From positions 688,376 through 752,375 of the forward strand of contig NHNW01000009.1 of the NCBI GenBank assembly GCA_002786025.1: a DNA stretch of 64,000 nt, read 5' to 3'. Source of the stretch: Zasmidium citrigriseum (Eukaryota > Ascomycota > Dothideomycetes > Mycosphaerellales > Mycosphaerellaceae). Both the position numbers and the translations under genes were made by a program. The notes under the pieces were generated by a model. It had not been told where the DNA came from. It saw nothing but the letters and a program-made list of their open reading frames with translations, and did no database searches. Positions 10,936 through 22,133 of this stretch are shown here, one piece after another. Within the stretch, counting starts at the first letter, position 1; each line of letters starts with the position of its first letter.

Positions 10936-11955
10936 TGCATTTGCGGAACATCTCAAACAGAGGGAATCAAAACACCAGTCGACCTTCAATCTTCTCTTTC
11001 TCGATCGACCCAGCCCACTCTTTTCGACTCTTTGCTTGTTTATGCCAACATGGTAGGTATCGCGGGCATGGCAGTGGCTCATCTCTATTGAACAAGACGA
11101 ACGTGAAGCGAAGTGAAGCAGAGGAAGAGGTCTTACAGCCGCGAGCCCACCTGATTGGAGCTCCATGCGCGAAATCGACCTTCCTACCTATCCTGGTTGG
11201 ACGCGCTCCTTCCCCACTTTCTGCGTCCGCCTCTCCGCAAAGCTGGATCCAAACTTCCTGCAAGTGGACCTCGCCTGTTTGTGTCATGTGTGCGGTGCAG
11301 GTTGAGGGCAACACGGCAGTTGATTCACACCTCTCGCCACCAAGTATTGCTTCACACGTGTGCTGGTGCACTTCCAATATACATCTCGGTTCAAGATTGA
11401 GTGCTGACCAAGACGAAGCTTACAGCATCTTACAGATCATCAAACGAGATTCGTCGTATCTGAAGATACCCAAGAAGGACATCGCTGGCACCGCCAACTG
11501 AAGGCCATCGCCGGCACACCGAACCTCGCCATCTGCCGATTTTCGTGCCAGGGTTCCTCGTCCACTACCTCATGACTCCACTTGCTACTCGCCAACAAAC
11601 GCCTCGTCTATGTACTCCGCTCAGGTAGATTCGGTTGAAGGCAACGGCTAAGTTGCTGGCGATTCTCGCAAAACGCCTTCTACTTGCCCCACGGCTGACG
11701 ATTCCAGAGAGCTCGGTGGGATAAGCAGAGGATCCATATAACATGCGGTGCTCTTGCTGGAATACCTCAGCCACGGGCACATCCACCTGCTGCAGCGTTT
11801 CTCTCAAGAGGTACTTGTCGCGCGGCTATCTTTCCTCTAGACACCAGGACGCCTTGAATGGCAGTTAAGAGCTTCCCTACAGGACCTTCTTTGTACCTTC
11901 TTTGTCTATCCTATCTATTCCCTCACTGACCTCACCTCCCTTCTTCTTTCCAACC
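10936..11955. other. intergenic, no gene seen
   Basis: The stretch has 1,020 bp between two plus-strand genes and should hold the 3' UTR of the TMEM115-like gene and the promoter of the monooxygenase. A minus-strand frame at 10967-11377 is open but has no motif or splice support. The last 80 bp before the monooxygenase ATG are pyrimidine-rich (repeated CTTT and CCT), as is common just upstream of fungal start sites. Confidence 0.45.
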
Positions 11956-14023
11956 ATGTCTGCCATTCCTAACGTCCCCGAACACATCGCCCACAGCCAA
12001 ACGAACAACGCAGATGCCGCTCTGACACATCTTCTCAAATCAAAAGAAAGCGCAACCAAAGCAGAACACATCGAACATGCGACCAATGGCACCCACGTCA
12101 ACGGAGAGAATGGCGTCAAGAGCAAACTTCCATGGCTGCTACACGATGCACCAGTCGAAAACCAACGCCCCATCAAAGTCATCGTGATCGGAGCCGGCTA
12201 TTCAGGAATCTATCTCGGTATCAGAATCCCAGAGCGAATACGTAACTGCGAGGTGGTGATTTATGAGAAGAATGCTGGCATTGGTAAGTCAAACTTCTCC
12301 CTCTCTACCAAAAGCCCCCAAGACTAACATACCATCTCCTCACAGGCGGCACATGGTACGAAAACCGCTATCCCGGCGCCGCCTGCGACATCCCCTCGCA
12401 CTCCTACCAGTTCAGCTTCAACCCCAAACACGACTGGTCATCGCTTTACGCGCCCTCGTGGGAGATCCGGGACTACCTCACGTCCACAGCGAAGAAATAT
12501 GGCGCGGACAGATTTATCAAGCTTCGGCACGAAGTCACGGAATGTAAATGGGACCAAGATCGCGGGAAATGGACCGTCATTGTCCGGAAACCTGACGGAA
12601 GTATTCTTGTGGATGAATCAGATGTGCTTGTGAGTGCGAGAGGGAATCTGAATAACAAGCAATGGCCGGATGTTGAAGGGTTGGATCAGTTTGAAGGAGA
12701 GGTCATGCACTCCGCCGCTTGGAACGATGATTATGACTTCAAGAATAAGAGAATCGGCGTAATCGGCAGTGGATCAAGCGCGATTCAGATCGTGCCCAAA
12801 CTCCAAAAAGTCGAAGGAGCACAGCTATCCTGCTTCATGCGCAGCAAAACCTGGATCTCTCCACCCCTGGCCCAGAGTTCCATGGACGCTTTAGGCATGG
12901 GAGAGCAGATGCAGTTCCGGCCGGAGCAAATCGAGGAGTTTGAGCGGGATCCCGAGAAGTGGTTTCGCTTCAGGAGGAGAATTGAAGCAGATGCGAACAA
13001 TATCCACGCCATGACGTTGAAGGGAACGGAGATGCAGCTGAAAGCGCAAGAAGACTTCGACCGCGGGATGAAAGAACGCCTAAAAAAGAAACCAGAATAC
13101 TACGACTGGCTCAAACCCTCCTTCGCACCAGGCTGTCGTCGCCTAACCCCCGGTCCAGGTTTCCTCGAAGCCCTCGTCGAAGACAACGTGTCCTTCATCC
13201 GGGACAAAATCTCCCGGATCACCTCAACCGGCGTGATCACAGAAGACGGCAAACACCACGACCTCGACGTCCTCGTCTGCGCGACGGGATTCTATGCTTC
13301 CGCCGCCCCTCCTTTTCCTATAATCGGCCAGAATCGGATCAAATTGTCAGAGCACTGGCGCGACAGGGCGACGACTTACCTCTCCCTCGCCACCGACGCC
13401 TTCCCCAACCACTTCCTTATGCTCGGCCCCAACGCCGCCATCGGCGAAGGGTCCCTAACCATGATGATCGAATCGACCGGTCTCTACATCCTGAAATGTA
13501 TCCGCAAAATTCAGAAAGATAACATCCGCTCCCTCGCCATAAAACCTTCTCGTGTCAGGGATTTCATCCGCTATGTGGACGCGTATTTCGAAGGCACGGT
13601 GTATATGGACGAGTGTCGGAGTTGGTATCGCAAGGATGGGAGGGGCAACAGTGCGGGGTTTGTTAGTGGGCTTTGGCCGGGGAGTACGTTGCATTGTATT
13701 GAGGCGCTGAGGAGTGTTAGGTGGGAGGATTGGGAGTTTGAGTATTTGGGGGAAGGGGGGAGGGAGGGGAATGTGATGGGGTGGTTGGGGAATGGGTATG
13801 TATCTTTTCAGCTCTTTCTCCTTAGTTCGGGGAACGTCTTTGGATATGGTCGACTGACTGATGCGTGTATAGATGGGCGATCAACCAACTCCGCGACCAG
13901 ACGAGGGAGGAAGAACTTGCGTGGTATTTGACGCCGACGTTCTTGGAAGGACATTTGGGCGTTCCTGTTGAAGGGCGACCGGAGGAGAAGGAGGAGTATC
14001 GGATACGGCCTTGGTCGTATTGA
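11956..14023 (+). CDS. Baeyer-Villiger flavin monooxygenase
   Basis: Three exons, 11956-12283, 12346-13795 and 13873-14023, joined across introns of 62 and 77 nt; the product is 642 residues. The FAD-binding Rossmann motif is VIVIGAGYSGIYLG (about residue 75). The first splice completes GGTWYENRYPGAACDIPSH, a class B flavoprotein signature. The BVMO fingerprint FEGEVMHSAAWND is present, with Asn where Pro or Asp usually follows the Trp. A second GxGxxG for NADPH follows (IGVIGSGSSAIQ). The enzyme should insert oxygen next to a ketone using NADPH and O2; fungal relatives act on cyclic, steroid or secondary-metabolite ketones. The third exon, needed for the usual C-terminal tail, ends RIRPWSY. 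The start follows a Kozak-like ACC ATG; an in-frame ATG lies at 11902. Confidence 0.93.
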
Positions 14024-14745
14024 TGGAAAGGGGAGGTTGTTCTGGTCGGGTCTCGATCGAAGCGCGCCGATGATGTGTGGGCAACGGTGTTCCAGACCCA
14101 AAGGTCGTCGTAAAGGTCAGGCTGTCGATACCTCGGCCAGTCCATCGTTATGCGATCGAAGACGAAGGAACTCAAGATGAGGCTGACGAAGGATCCTATG
14201 CAGGCAGGCACGTATTTGATATATGCAGGTCCAACAGTCGATAGATCAAGATCCACCAAAAACACCAACTATCTTTTCCTTCCGCTCCCCGAGACATTCC
14301 TCTCCAGCTATTGTCCATACTTCCAATAGGCGGCCGACCATCAAATACCCCTGTCTAGCTGAAAGGCAACCCCCCAATTCCGTGCCATCCCTGCCAAACT
14401 CTCTCTCCTACGCCTCATCGCAAAGTTGGCTATCAGATCTGGATCTTGATGAGATCGTCAACGTGCACCTGTAGCGCTGATGTCTATCTAATATTGTCAT
14501 TGCCACTCATCTGGCGCTTGGTCTCCGGACCCGTGGTGGTGGTTCGGAGTCGATCTTGATAGACGGGTGGCGTGAAGTATGGGCTTGATGACGTCTGGAC
14601 GGGAGAAGAGAGTTGTTCTGGAGAGTGGAGGAAGAAAGGGGGGAGTCGTTGTGTTTGCTGAAGGGGAGAGAGATAATGAGATGCTGGCCTGGACAGTGTC
14701 GTTCACATACCTTTTGGTCTTTGGCCCCTTACCACCGTGGCTCGA
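14024..14745. other. convergent 3' intergenic region
   Basis: The stretch has 722 bp between the 3' ends of the monooxygenase (plus) and the CCCH gene (minus). It should hold both 3' UTRs and terminators. Short frames on both strands lack motifs. Confidence 0.45.
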
Positions 14746-15744
14746 TTAGTCGAATCCAGTCAAGAACCATTCCTCCTCACTATCCTCACGCTCACCGTCG
14801 CTGAGCTCGAGTTTCGGCGAGTAGGCATCGTCACCTTCACCCTCAACCTCAACTTGCCCCTCATCACCCTTCGCGTCAACCCAACGATAATCACCAGGAC
14901 ACCACTCCCTCGCACACAGCTCCCGATGAACATACCCCGGCGGCGGCTGCACCATACTCGGCGGGTCCGTCAGCTCATGAAGATACGGACACTGAAAGCC
15001 ACGATAGGCATCCTTGGACCTCGAGCAGGAGTTGTGATACCAGAAAAAGCAGGTCTCTTGCTTGACTTTCTTGTTGGGGTGAGCTTCGTCGTTGCTGTCT
15101 GAGTCTAGGGCTTCGTCGTAAGAGATTTGTTGGACGCGTCTGGGGCCTTGCGTTCTTGGATCATCGCGGTGGAAGGCGATGAATTTTCGCTTCTTGGGCT
15201 GGGGTTGTTCGGGTGCTGGTCGAAATTGTGGATCGGTAAGGCTGGTGAAGTCGATGGGTGTCTCTTTCGAATCGGTGTTCTTCTCAATGTCCTCTGGCTT
15301 GGTCGTGTCGGCAGCCTGATCGTCTTTGGTGTCTATGACTGAATCTTTTCGTACCCGCTTTCGCTTTTTGTTTTTCGGAAGCTCGTCCTTCCAACGACAT
15401 AGTTCCAACCCACATGGCTTCTCGTGATTGATGCTCACTCGAGTCGCGAGCTTCAAAGACGGATCAAGACGATGCACAAACGTGCACTCCTCTCCATTCT
15501 TACAATAGCCATGATACCAGTAGGCACATATTCTCATGTGGACCGTCTTGGAAATTTCAGAAGACGTAGGTGGCTCGGTGCTTTGATTGATGGCGTGCTC
15601 TTGATTGCATGTGGCAGCCTCGCTTTGTCGTTTGGTAGAAGTTATTTCTGGTGTTTCCGCCGACTCGGATGGCTGGTCTACGCATGACATTGGACCCTTG
15701 TCTATGGTGGTTTGTGATATGCGGGACTGATTCAAGGAACCCAT
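14746..15744 (-). CDS. CCCH zinc-finger protein with duplicated finger module
   Basis: Single exon of 332 residues. A canonical finger near residue 72 reads CAYWYHGYCKNGEECTFVH (C-x7-C-x5-C-x3-H). A second finger near residue 237 starts CFFWYHNSC and closes as C-PYL-H, giving C-x7-C-x11-C-x3-H. Each finger is followed by a short C-x4-C pair (CGLELC and CAREWC) preceded by a His, so the whole unit looks duplicated. Between the units is a Lys-rich stretch that could be a nuclear signal; the tail is acidic. CCCH fingers with aromatic residues usually bind single-stranded RNA, so RNA binding is the best inference; no named orthologue is recognised. Confidence 0.78.
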   Translation of the reverse strand: MGSLNQSRISQTTIDKGPMSCVDQPSESAETPEITSTKRQSEAATCNQEHAINQSTEPPTSSEISKTVHMRICAYWYHGYCKNGEECTFVHRLDPSLKLATRVSINHEKPCGLELCRWKDELPKNKKRKRVRKDSVIDTKDDQAADTTKPEDIEKNTDSKETPIDFTSLTDPQFRPAPEQPQPKKRKFIAFHRDDPRTQGPRRVQQISYDEALDSDSNDEAHPNKKVKQETCFFWYHNSCSRSKDAYRGFQCPYLHELTDPPSMVQPPPGYVHRELCAREWCPGDYRWVDAKGDEGQVEVEGEGDDAYSPKLELSDGEREDSEEEWFLTGFD

Positions 15745-17635
15745 CCTTCACTCTCGCCTGACTAACTTCGCAATGCCTTGTTTGGAGGGCCGGAGAGATG
15801 TGGTCGGAGATGACAGGAGGTTGATTGTAGCAAATGCGAGGTCGGCAATAATTGCATATGATGGGGTGTGCTGGTCCTTGGCGATGTCGTCTTTGGTCGG
15901 GTATGGATATGTCCTTGGTGCTATGATATGAGGCTCGTCTATTGCACGGTCTGTCTTTCGCATTCGGGAGCCAATATAGCCAGAACGGGTTGCCGTGGTC
16001 GTGGAACTGGGTCAAATGAACATGTGTTCTGTAAGCAGAGGCAGAAGTTAAGACTGGCATTGGTGGTTGTCGTCTTGTGATCGTATTGGCGGCGGTCTTA
16101 CTCACTTGCGATGCCACGATGCCATCACTTTTAGCACATGTGCCTTGACAGAGGAAGGCACGCTTTCCACATGTGGCATCGGCAAGTGCGCCTGCCTTCA
16201 GTCGATGTTGCCGTCGTCTTGCTCTATGCAGCCGCGTTTGGAAGATAGTCTTCACATGTGCATTCACCTTCGCCAGGCTAACCCAAGCTCGCATGCAGAC
16301 ATCATCGCTGTAGCAGCTCCCCCTTCAGACCTTTACCGTCTCGAAGTCTATTACGTTCGATCGGATGCTGCCCTACGAAGAAGGTATCCGCGGGAAGAAG
16401 GTGACGTCCAAGATGGGAACATCGAGATTATCGAGATCCTGCCACGAGCATGGGCATAGCTGAAAAACGCCCAGTCATCCACACGACGCCCAATTATCAT
16501 TATTGGGCTTTTTGAGGACCAGAATAGTGCTGATGGTCGAGCTGCGAGGTCAGGGAGCGTTCCTGCATGACAGCTGCAAGTTCCCAAGCCGTCGCATGCA
16601 GGCGGCGATCGGCCAACCAGTGCAGCGTACCTGCAGGATGCATATTCGGCGGACAAGCTCGTTGTACCCTCATGTCGACAGTGTTAAGATAATAACTATA
16701 ATGGCCGCCAATTTCGGGAGTTGGAGGAGGGTCTCACAGGTCTTTACGGCTGCGACCCTGTTTCATGGAGATCGGGGGTCCCGAAATAATGGCGAGGTGA
16801 AGCAGCGATTATGCCAGGCGAGTGGAGAGCGTACCAAACCTCCTCTCCCCAATCGCGCATGAGTCGGTCTGCAACAGCGGTGGTCTGAGCAGGCGTGCAT
16901 GGCGTGAAAGTCAAACAGCACACCGAGGTGAAGAGCTGTGCTTTCCAGGCGATTGGAGACGATGGCAATCAGTCCATATTGAACAGTTGTGACGAGGGCC
17001 ATCAATCAATTTATGTGGCCTCAAAACGTCTCTGTGCTGCCTCGAAGGGGCAGAAGACTCTTGCGGCAACGGAGCCGACAAACAAGACGGCCCTCGCCTG
17101 CGGCGTGCCGAAAGCCTCCTGAGCCGCTTGCTAATGCTAGCTTGTCAAGATTGCGCAAGACACTGCCGCTGGGCCCAATGAGCTGGTTGGGAACAGGGCC
17201 GGCGGCGTGTCAGGTAGATCTGACAATATCGCCCAAACCCAACACCCTCGACTAGCAGGGAGGCGGCGTGCGGTAGTCGCACGCTCGAGCAGATCGTCGC
17301 CTACGTACCGACCACGTACTTTTGGAGGGAGCCCCCGGCCGCGTACGGTCGAGAGCCTCCAAAGGCTGTTTGCCTCTAATGCGCCGTCCATCACACTGTG
17401 TCGTGCCCGCAGCACCCCGTTTAAAACCCTCTGTGCCCTCGATCTCTGCCTGTCTGCCCCTCTGGCCCCAGCCCAGCGACTCCCGACCTAGCAGCTTCGA
17501 TATCGACACCCGACCCAGCGATACCACTCCCGAGAACGTGAGAACCACGACCGGCTCTGCACGCCGAATTCCGCAGCCAACGACATGCCGCTGCCGCTGG
17601 TGAGAGGCCGTTAAGCAGCAGCATCTGCGGGCAGG
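15745..17635. promoter_or_regulatory. long divergent intergenic region, CCCH gene / 986-aa protein gene
   Basis: This 1.9-kb stretch lies between two divergent starts. No coding frame with recognisable content was found on either strand. From about 17400 to the plus-strand ATG at 17636 the sequence is strongly pyrimidine-rich, beginning after a GTTTAAAACCC element that could serve as a TATA-like box. This fits a long leader for the downstream gene. A GTGAG donor-like site near 17538 may mark a 5' UTR intron, but no acceptor choice is clear. Confidence 0.4.
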
Positions 17636-20596
17636 ATGGAGCGAGCCATCTCCCCGTCGCCCAGCAGCACCTCCAGCGCTGCAAACCCGAATCCTCAGCG
17701 CAGCCTCGTCGCCGAGCGAAGAACGTCGTACCGCCTGTTTCCCATCGTCGACCAGACGCCGCCCGCCAGTCCCGTCACGCTGCAAAAAGCCACCTTGAGC
17801 AAAGCCGCCGGCAACCACCGACGCCGATCCTCATCACTCGACCATAACCAACGTCATGAACGATCCGGGCCAACTTCCGGCCACGCGAGGCTATTGACGA
17901 GTGCCCTCCGCCTTCGAGACAGCAACGCAAACAACATCCGCAAGGGCAGCCTGCCAGACATTCGACCCCTGGGTGATGGGAGAGAAAAGAACAGTGATGT
18001 CTCTGCCAAGCTTCACGGCTTGCCTCCTCGCCCCCATACAGCTGTGGACCGTGCGTTTGAAGAAAGCGTTGACGCCCGTTCCAATAGCGTCACAGGAGAT
18101 CCGTCGGTTGGAGATTGTCATCAGGCTCCTTCGCGATTGGCGCAAGATGGAGAAAACCGTGCTGTCGTCGCCCGTGGTGGCCTGGGCTCCAACTTCTCAT
18201 CCACCCCTGCCCTTCGACAAGGGCGTCGCGTGCGATCCAAGCCGAATCTACGCATCAACGTCGCCGCGGAGCAGGACAGCAGCGAACGGCCTCCACCGCC
18301 CCCTCCAAAGTCTCCGCGGCACGCACGTGACGCATCGGGGGAGACGCAACGGCAACATTCGACACCGGAAAGACGTCACGCGACCACCACCGCCCATGTA
18401 CGAGACGACTCCGATCCAGCACCCAGTACGCCCGCCGTAGCCCAGCAGCAGTCTCTTGTCTCCCTCAGCCCCACGCTCAAGGTCCGCGAGTTTACAGTCT
18501 CGCCTGTTGCTCGCGGACGTGCTGTGAGGAAGGAGATTCCAACGAAGATGCATGAGCTTTTGCCCAGTGACTTCTTGAACGAGAAGACGCAATCAGCTGT
18601 TCCTGCGCTTCAGCCTCCGTCAAGCAAGTTCAGCGATCCCTCAGTACGGCCATCGACCAGCGAAGGCCTCAATGTATCGAATGGTTGGACTGGTAGTGCT
18701 GTGCCTCCGCCGTCGCGAGAACCACCTAGGCCGCCAGAGTCACGATCTTCATCCAACAGCCGCTGGAGTCGTATGATGAAATCGAGTTCTCGAAGTGGGA
18801 GTAGACAGGATCATGACACTCGTCCCATCAGCCCCGAAGTCCGACCACTTGCCTCGCACCCGGTCAAATCGGATTGGAGTGAACTCCCCACGTTTGCGTC
18901 ACGGCCGGTGCGACGAAGTATTACGCCAGAACCTCAAATCGCGCGAGACGACAGTGATACTTCGAGAGCGTTGAACTCCAAAGAACACCACACACTTGGC
19001 AGCCGAAGCAAGTCATCGATCAACCTACGCCAAACATCAACAGACTACATGCCTCCCGAGTCGCTTTCGAAAGCCAGCCTTGCGCTAGCTACAGCTCGAG
19101 CGAATGTTGCTGCACTTCGAAACTCGAATGCCTCTGCTGGCAGTCCGGAATCTGGGCGTAGGAGTAGGTCATCAGGCTCTGATATTGGAGACGGACTTCC
19201 AAGAAGACCTAACAGTCCAGGGGCTACAGATCCGGTCGACACACTGAAAGATCTTAGCGAGCAGGTGGAGGCACTGCACACGAAATATGCTGGACTCAAG
19301 GCCGAGCGTCAGAAGATCTCGAGTTCGATCATTGCTAGCTTGAAGGACCCGAAATTCGGACCTGAATCTGCGAACCTCATCCTGGACGAGCAATTGTCTC
19401 TTGCGGCGGTCAGCTCATCAATTGATATCTGCTTTGCGAAATTGAAGTCCTTGGAATGCCGAAAGGAAGACGCCATTGCTGCGTTGATTGCCAGGACGAC
19501 TCAGTCGCAGAGGAATCCGACTGACAACATCTCAGCAATGATCGCATCAATGGCCTTAACCCGAAAGGCATCTTTGGCACCTTCAACGGATTCTGGAAGC
19601 CGTTTCGCTCCCACCGGTCGTTCGACACCGGACCTTGGTGACAACTCCAGCCTGAATCATCGCTTGACGCAGCCCAGCACCAGGACTTTTTCTTACGGTA
19701 GCGAGCCTGAAAGCTTCGATTATAGGAACTCGTCTCTCTCGCGCAAGCATTCGAACGGAGGCGACAGCCTTGTATATGCGGATGGCTTCGAACGGCAAAC
19801 GCCAGCCACGATACCCGAGGATTCGGAGAATAGTCCTCGATCGCAGCGTGTTTCGCGGATTCATGACACAGCCAGTGTGCTGGATCAGCGAACTTCTGAC
19901 GTTTCGGCATTGAGTCCCGTCTTCGAGAGCCATCCTCGTGCTTCGCTCTCAGAAGCCGCTCTCGAAGCCGTTGTTGATTCAGGTGAAGCCGACGGATCAT
20001 CAGATACGATAGAAGGTCCTGAGCCCTCCCCAACATCAGAGCGCTCCATGTCCCCCGAAGACCTCCTCGACGAGCAACAACCGAAACGCATCCTTGTCAA
20101 AGGCTCCAAAGCCGCCAAAATCCTCGGCCTCCTAGGCAAAACCACCAAAGGCGAAGACTCACCCCTGATAAAACTCCCCACCAACGAAAAAGAAACCAAA
20201 AAGACCGCCGCAGTAAAAGTCACGGAGGTAGAGCTCGAACTCCACCGCGACGACACCACCGCCTCCCTCCTCTCCGTCCACACGGGAGACGACTCGATCC
20301 TCACCACGGACACGCAGGCGTCGTCCGCCAATCTCGAAGACCAACTCAAATCTTTCCCCAAACCCAGCCCCAACCTCTCCGACAGTCGGCGAGACACAGG
20401 AGGTTCCTTCTTGACGAACGGCTCTTCGGCGGAGTCGTCTTGTGAGCCTGATGAACCTGAACCACCCGTGATTGCGAGGAGGGATGCAGGTGGGAAGGGT
20501 ACAGTGGTGAGGAAACGCGATCCTTCGGCGCATACGATTCAGGTCTATTTGGAGAGGGATGAGATTTTGGAGTATTATGATCGGTTGAGGAGATGA
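17636..20596 (+). CDS. large, mostly disordered protein with central coiled coil
   Basis: Single exon of 986 residues with no recognised domain. The first 500 residues are low-complexity, rich in Ser, Pro, Arg and Thr with many RxxS-type stretches. A predicted coiled coil covers about residues 535-620 (LSEQVEALHTKYAGLKAERQ and the following helix with many Leu, Glu and Lys), the only ordered region visible. The rest returns to Ser- and Asp-rich disorder, and the protein ends in a compact charged tail, LERDEILEYYDRLRR. The pattern resembles fungal polarity or cytoskeletal scaffold proteins, but I do not recognise an orthologue and assign no function. Codon usage and the uninterrupted frame over 2.9 kb make the gene itself certain. 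Confidence 0.8.
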   Translation: MERAISPSPSSTSSAANPNPQRSLVAERRTSYRLFPIVDQTPPASPVTLQKATLSKAAGNHRRRSSSLDHNQRHERSGPTSGHARLLTSALRLRDSNANNIRKGSLPDIRPLGDGREKNSDVSAKLHGLPPRPHTAVDRAFEESVDARSNSVTGDPSVGDCHQAPSRLAQDGENRAVVARGGLGSNFSSTPALRQGRRVRSKPNLRINVAAEQDSSERPPPPPPKSPRHARDASGETQRQHSTPERRHATTTAHVRDDSDPAPSTPAVAQQQSLVSLSPTLKVREFTVSPVARGRAVRKEIPTKMHELLPSDFLNEKTQSAVPALQPPSSKFSDPSVRPSTSEGLNVSNGWTGSAVPPPSREPPRPPESRSSSNSRWSRMMKSSSRSGSRQDHDTRPISPEVRPLASHPVKSDWSELPTFASRPVRRSITPEPQIARDDSDTSRALNSKEHHTLGSRSKSSINLRQTSTDYMPPESLSKASLALATARANVAALRNSNASAGSPESGRRSRSSGSDIGDGLPRRPNSPGATDPVDTLKDLSEQVEALHTKYAGLKAERQKISSSIIASLKDPKFGPESANLILDEQLSLAAVSSSIDICFAKLKSLECRKEDAIAALIARTTQSQRNPTDNISAMIASMALTRKASLAPSTDSGSRFAPTGRSTPDLGDNSSLNHRLTQPSTRTFSYGSEPESFDYRNSSLSRKHSNGGDSLVYADGFERQTPATIPEDSENSPRSQRVSRIHDTASVLDQRTSDVSALSPVFESHPRASLSEAALEAVVDSGEADGSSDTIEGPEPSPTSERSMSPEDLLDEQQPKRILVKGSKAAKILGLLGKTTKGEDSPLIKLPTNEKETKKTAAVKVTEVELELHRDDTTASLLSVHTGDDSILTTDTQASSANLEDQLKSFPKPSPNLSDSRRDTGGSFLTNGSSAESSCEPDEPEPPVIARRDAGGKGTVVRKRDPSAHTIQVYLERDEILEYYDRLRR

Positions 20597-21056
20597 AAAG
20601 ATACCCCCTGAGTGACTTTTGTCACCTGCCACTAAAGATTTGTTTTGTTATTACTATGTGGATGCGTATTGTAAAAGTAGTCAATGATGTGTTACGATCA
20701 AAGTCGAAGAGAAAAAGGCGATATTTGTATGAATAGAGTGGAGGACTAGAAGAGACAATGGAAAGGCAGCCGCTTCTCCTTTCACGAGGAGAGGCGGTCA
20801 GAATTTCAGAGAGTAGGATATGTGTGTCACTTCACATTCTTCACATGCATTTCAATTCCGCCTTCGTTACATGGGCATCAACACGCGCTCGATAACTGCA
20901 CGGGTATGCATGCGTATATACACCACCTCATTCCTCATCTTCGTTATATCATGATGAAACGCAAATGAATGAGACCGCTATGCAAAACGCCATATTGAGG
21001 AAAACTCAAAATCATCAAGAAAGACCCAGAACCCCTCCTCACTACAACCTCGTCAA
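20597..21056. other. convergent 3' intergenic region
   Basis: The stretch has 460 bp of relatively AT-rich sequence between the 3' ends of the 986-residue protein gene (plus) and the Gag1-like gene (minus). It has A/T-rich patches suited to polyadenylation signals. No gene was seen. Confidence 0.45.
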
Positions 21057-22133
21057 TCACTCCACAGTCCCAGTCAACCTCAAAACCCTCCCCACAGCCT
21101 TAACCCCCTCCCTCAACCCACTCGAATGGCTTCCCCTCTTCCGCCCAATACTCTTCTCCGGCGGAGCACTTTTCGGCGGCCACTCCCCGTCATCCTTCCA
21201 CCCTTGCACAAGCGCATGCACAAGACTCTGCAAATTAATCGGCACAGAGGGCGTCCGGGATTGCAGGATTATCTTTGTGTAGATTTCGGGGTACATGGAG
21301 GGGGTTATCTTGCGGCGGATCGGGTGGTTGGGGAGGAGGGGCGGGGCGAGCGGGATCAGGGCTTCGAGGGTTGGTGGGGTGATTGGGGGTTTGGAGGTTG
21401 TTGTTAGGTCGGGGGTTGTGGATGGACTAGATCCGGGGGTTGAGGTGCTGATTTGGGCGGTTGTGGAGGAGGTTGAGGAGCGGGGGCTGCTTGAGGTCGC
21501 GGAGGCGGAGTCGGTTGTGGGTTGGTTGGTGTCTTCGTGTGTTGATGTGTCGGCGAAGTTGACTTGTGATGTTGTCCTCGCACAACACCAGGCATCCCGT
21601 CTGCGCATCCAATGCGCCAGCCCATCATTCCACTCCATCTCCTGCTCCAATGCCTTCGCTCGCTTCCTCTTCTTCGCCAGTCGTCGATCAGTCAATTGCC
21701 TCCCCACACTATCCGGTCCCTCAAACTTGTACGTGCTCCCACTCTTACCCGCAGCAGAACTCATCGTCGCAGCCTCGCTCTCCCCATCCGTATCCCCGCC
21801 CTCGTCATTACTCGAGTATATCCGTTCCCTCCACTCCACAGGATCAAACTCCAGCCCCAGCACCTCCCCACTACTCCCCTCCGCCCTCCTGTCCAACTCC
21901 CCCGGGACATGAAAGCGGAACCCCGCAATGCGATCTTCTACATCCTGCTCCTCATCTCGTGCGTCTTTCCCGCTCGACCGCCAAGCGGGCAGCGTAGGAT
22001 ATTCCCAGTCATTGCGCACACGGTCCCGTAGAAATCTCCTCGCTTCGCGCACGTCTTGCGCTTGCTCGCCGTTGCCGGAGCTGCCGGCGCCGTGGTGGTG
22101 GCGGTGGTGGGGGAAGTTGAGGTGGAGCGTCAT
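21057..22133 (-). CDS. DUF4050 / Gag1-like clamp-domain protein
   Basis: Single exon of 358 residues. After a His-rich start comes RFLRDRVRNDWEYPTLP. The middle has WNDGLAHWMRRRDAWCCART, and the C-terminal third has YPEIYTKIILQSRTPSVPIN followed by LVHALVQGWKDDGEWPP. These spaced Trp/Arg blocks match my memory of the fungal DUF4050 family, later described as the Gag1-like clamp domain; Gag1 in fission yeast is linked to negative control of TORC1. The assignment rests on pattern memory, so the family is moderately likely and the TORC1 role is only an analogy. A Ser/Thr/Pro-rich linker of about 80 residues separates the two conserved parts. Confidence 0.65.
   Translation of the reverse strand: MTLHLNFPHHRHHHGAGSSGNGEQAQDVREARRFLRDRVRNDWEYPTLPAWRSSGKDARDEEQDVEDRIAGFRFHVPGELDRRAEGSSGEVLGLEFDPVEWRERIYSSNDEGGDTDGESEAATMSSAAGKSGSTYKFEGPDSVGRQLTDRRLAKKRKRAKALEQEMEWNDGLAHWMRRRDAWCCARTTSQVNFADTSTHEDTNQPTTDSASATSSSPRSSTSSTTAQISTSTPGSSPSTTPDLTTTSKPPITPPTLEALIPLAPPLLPNHPIRRKITPSMYPEIYTKIILQSRTPSVPINLQSLVHALVQGWKDDGEWPPKSAPPEKSIGRKRGSHSSGLREGVKAVGRVLRLTGTVE

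Noticed and set aside
10967..11377. 136-codon minus-strand frame with several Cys
   Set aside because: The Cys spacing does not fit a zinc finger and there is no start or splice support.
15557..16294. 245-codon minus-strand open frame upstream of the CCCH gene
   Set aside because: It overlaps the CCCH coding sequence in another frame, is rich in Arg, His and Thr without any motif, and has no splice link.
17252..17818. 188-codon minus-strand frame near the 986-residue protein start
   Set aside because: It is antisense to the leader and first codons of a strong gene, Gly/Arg-rich and without a motif.
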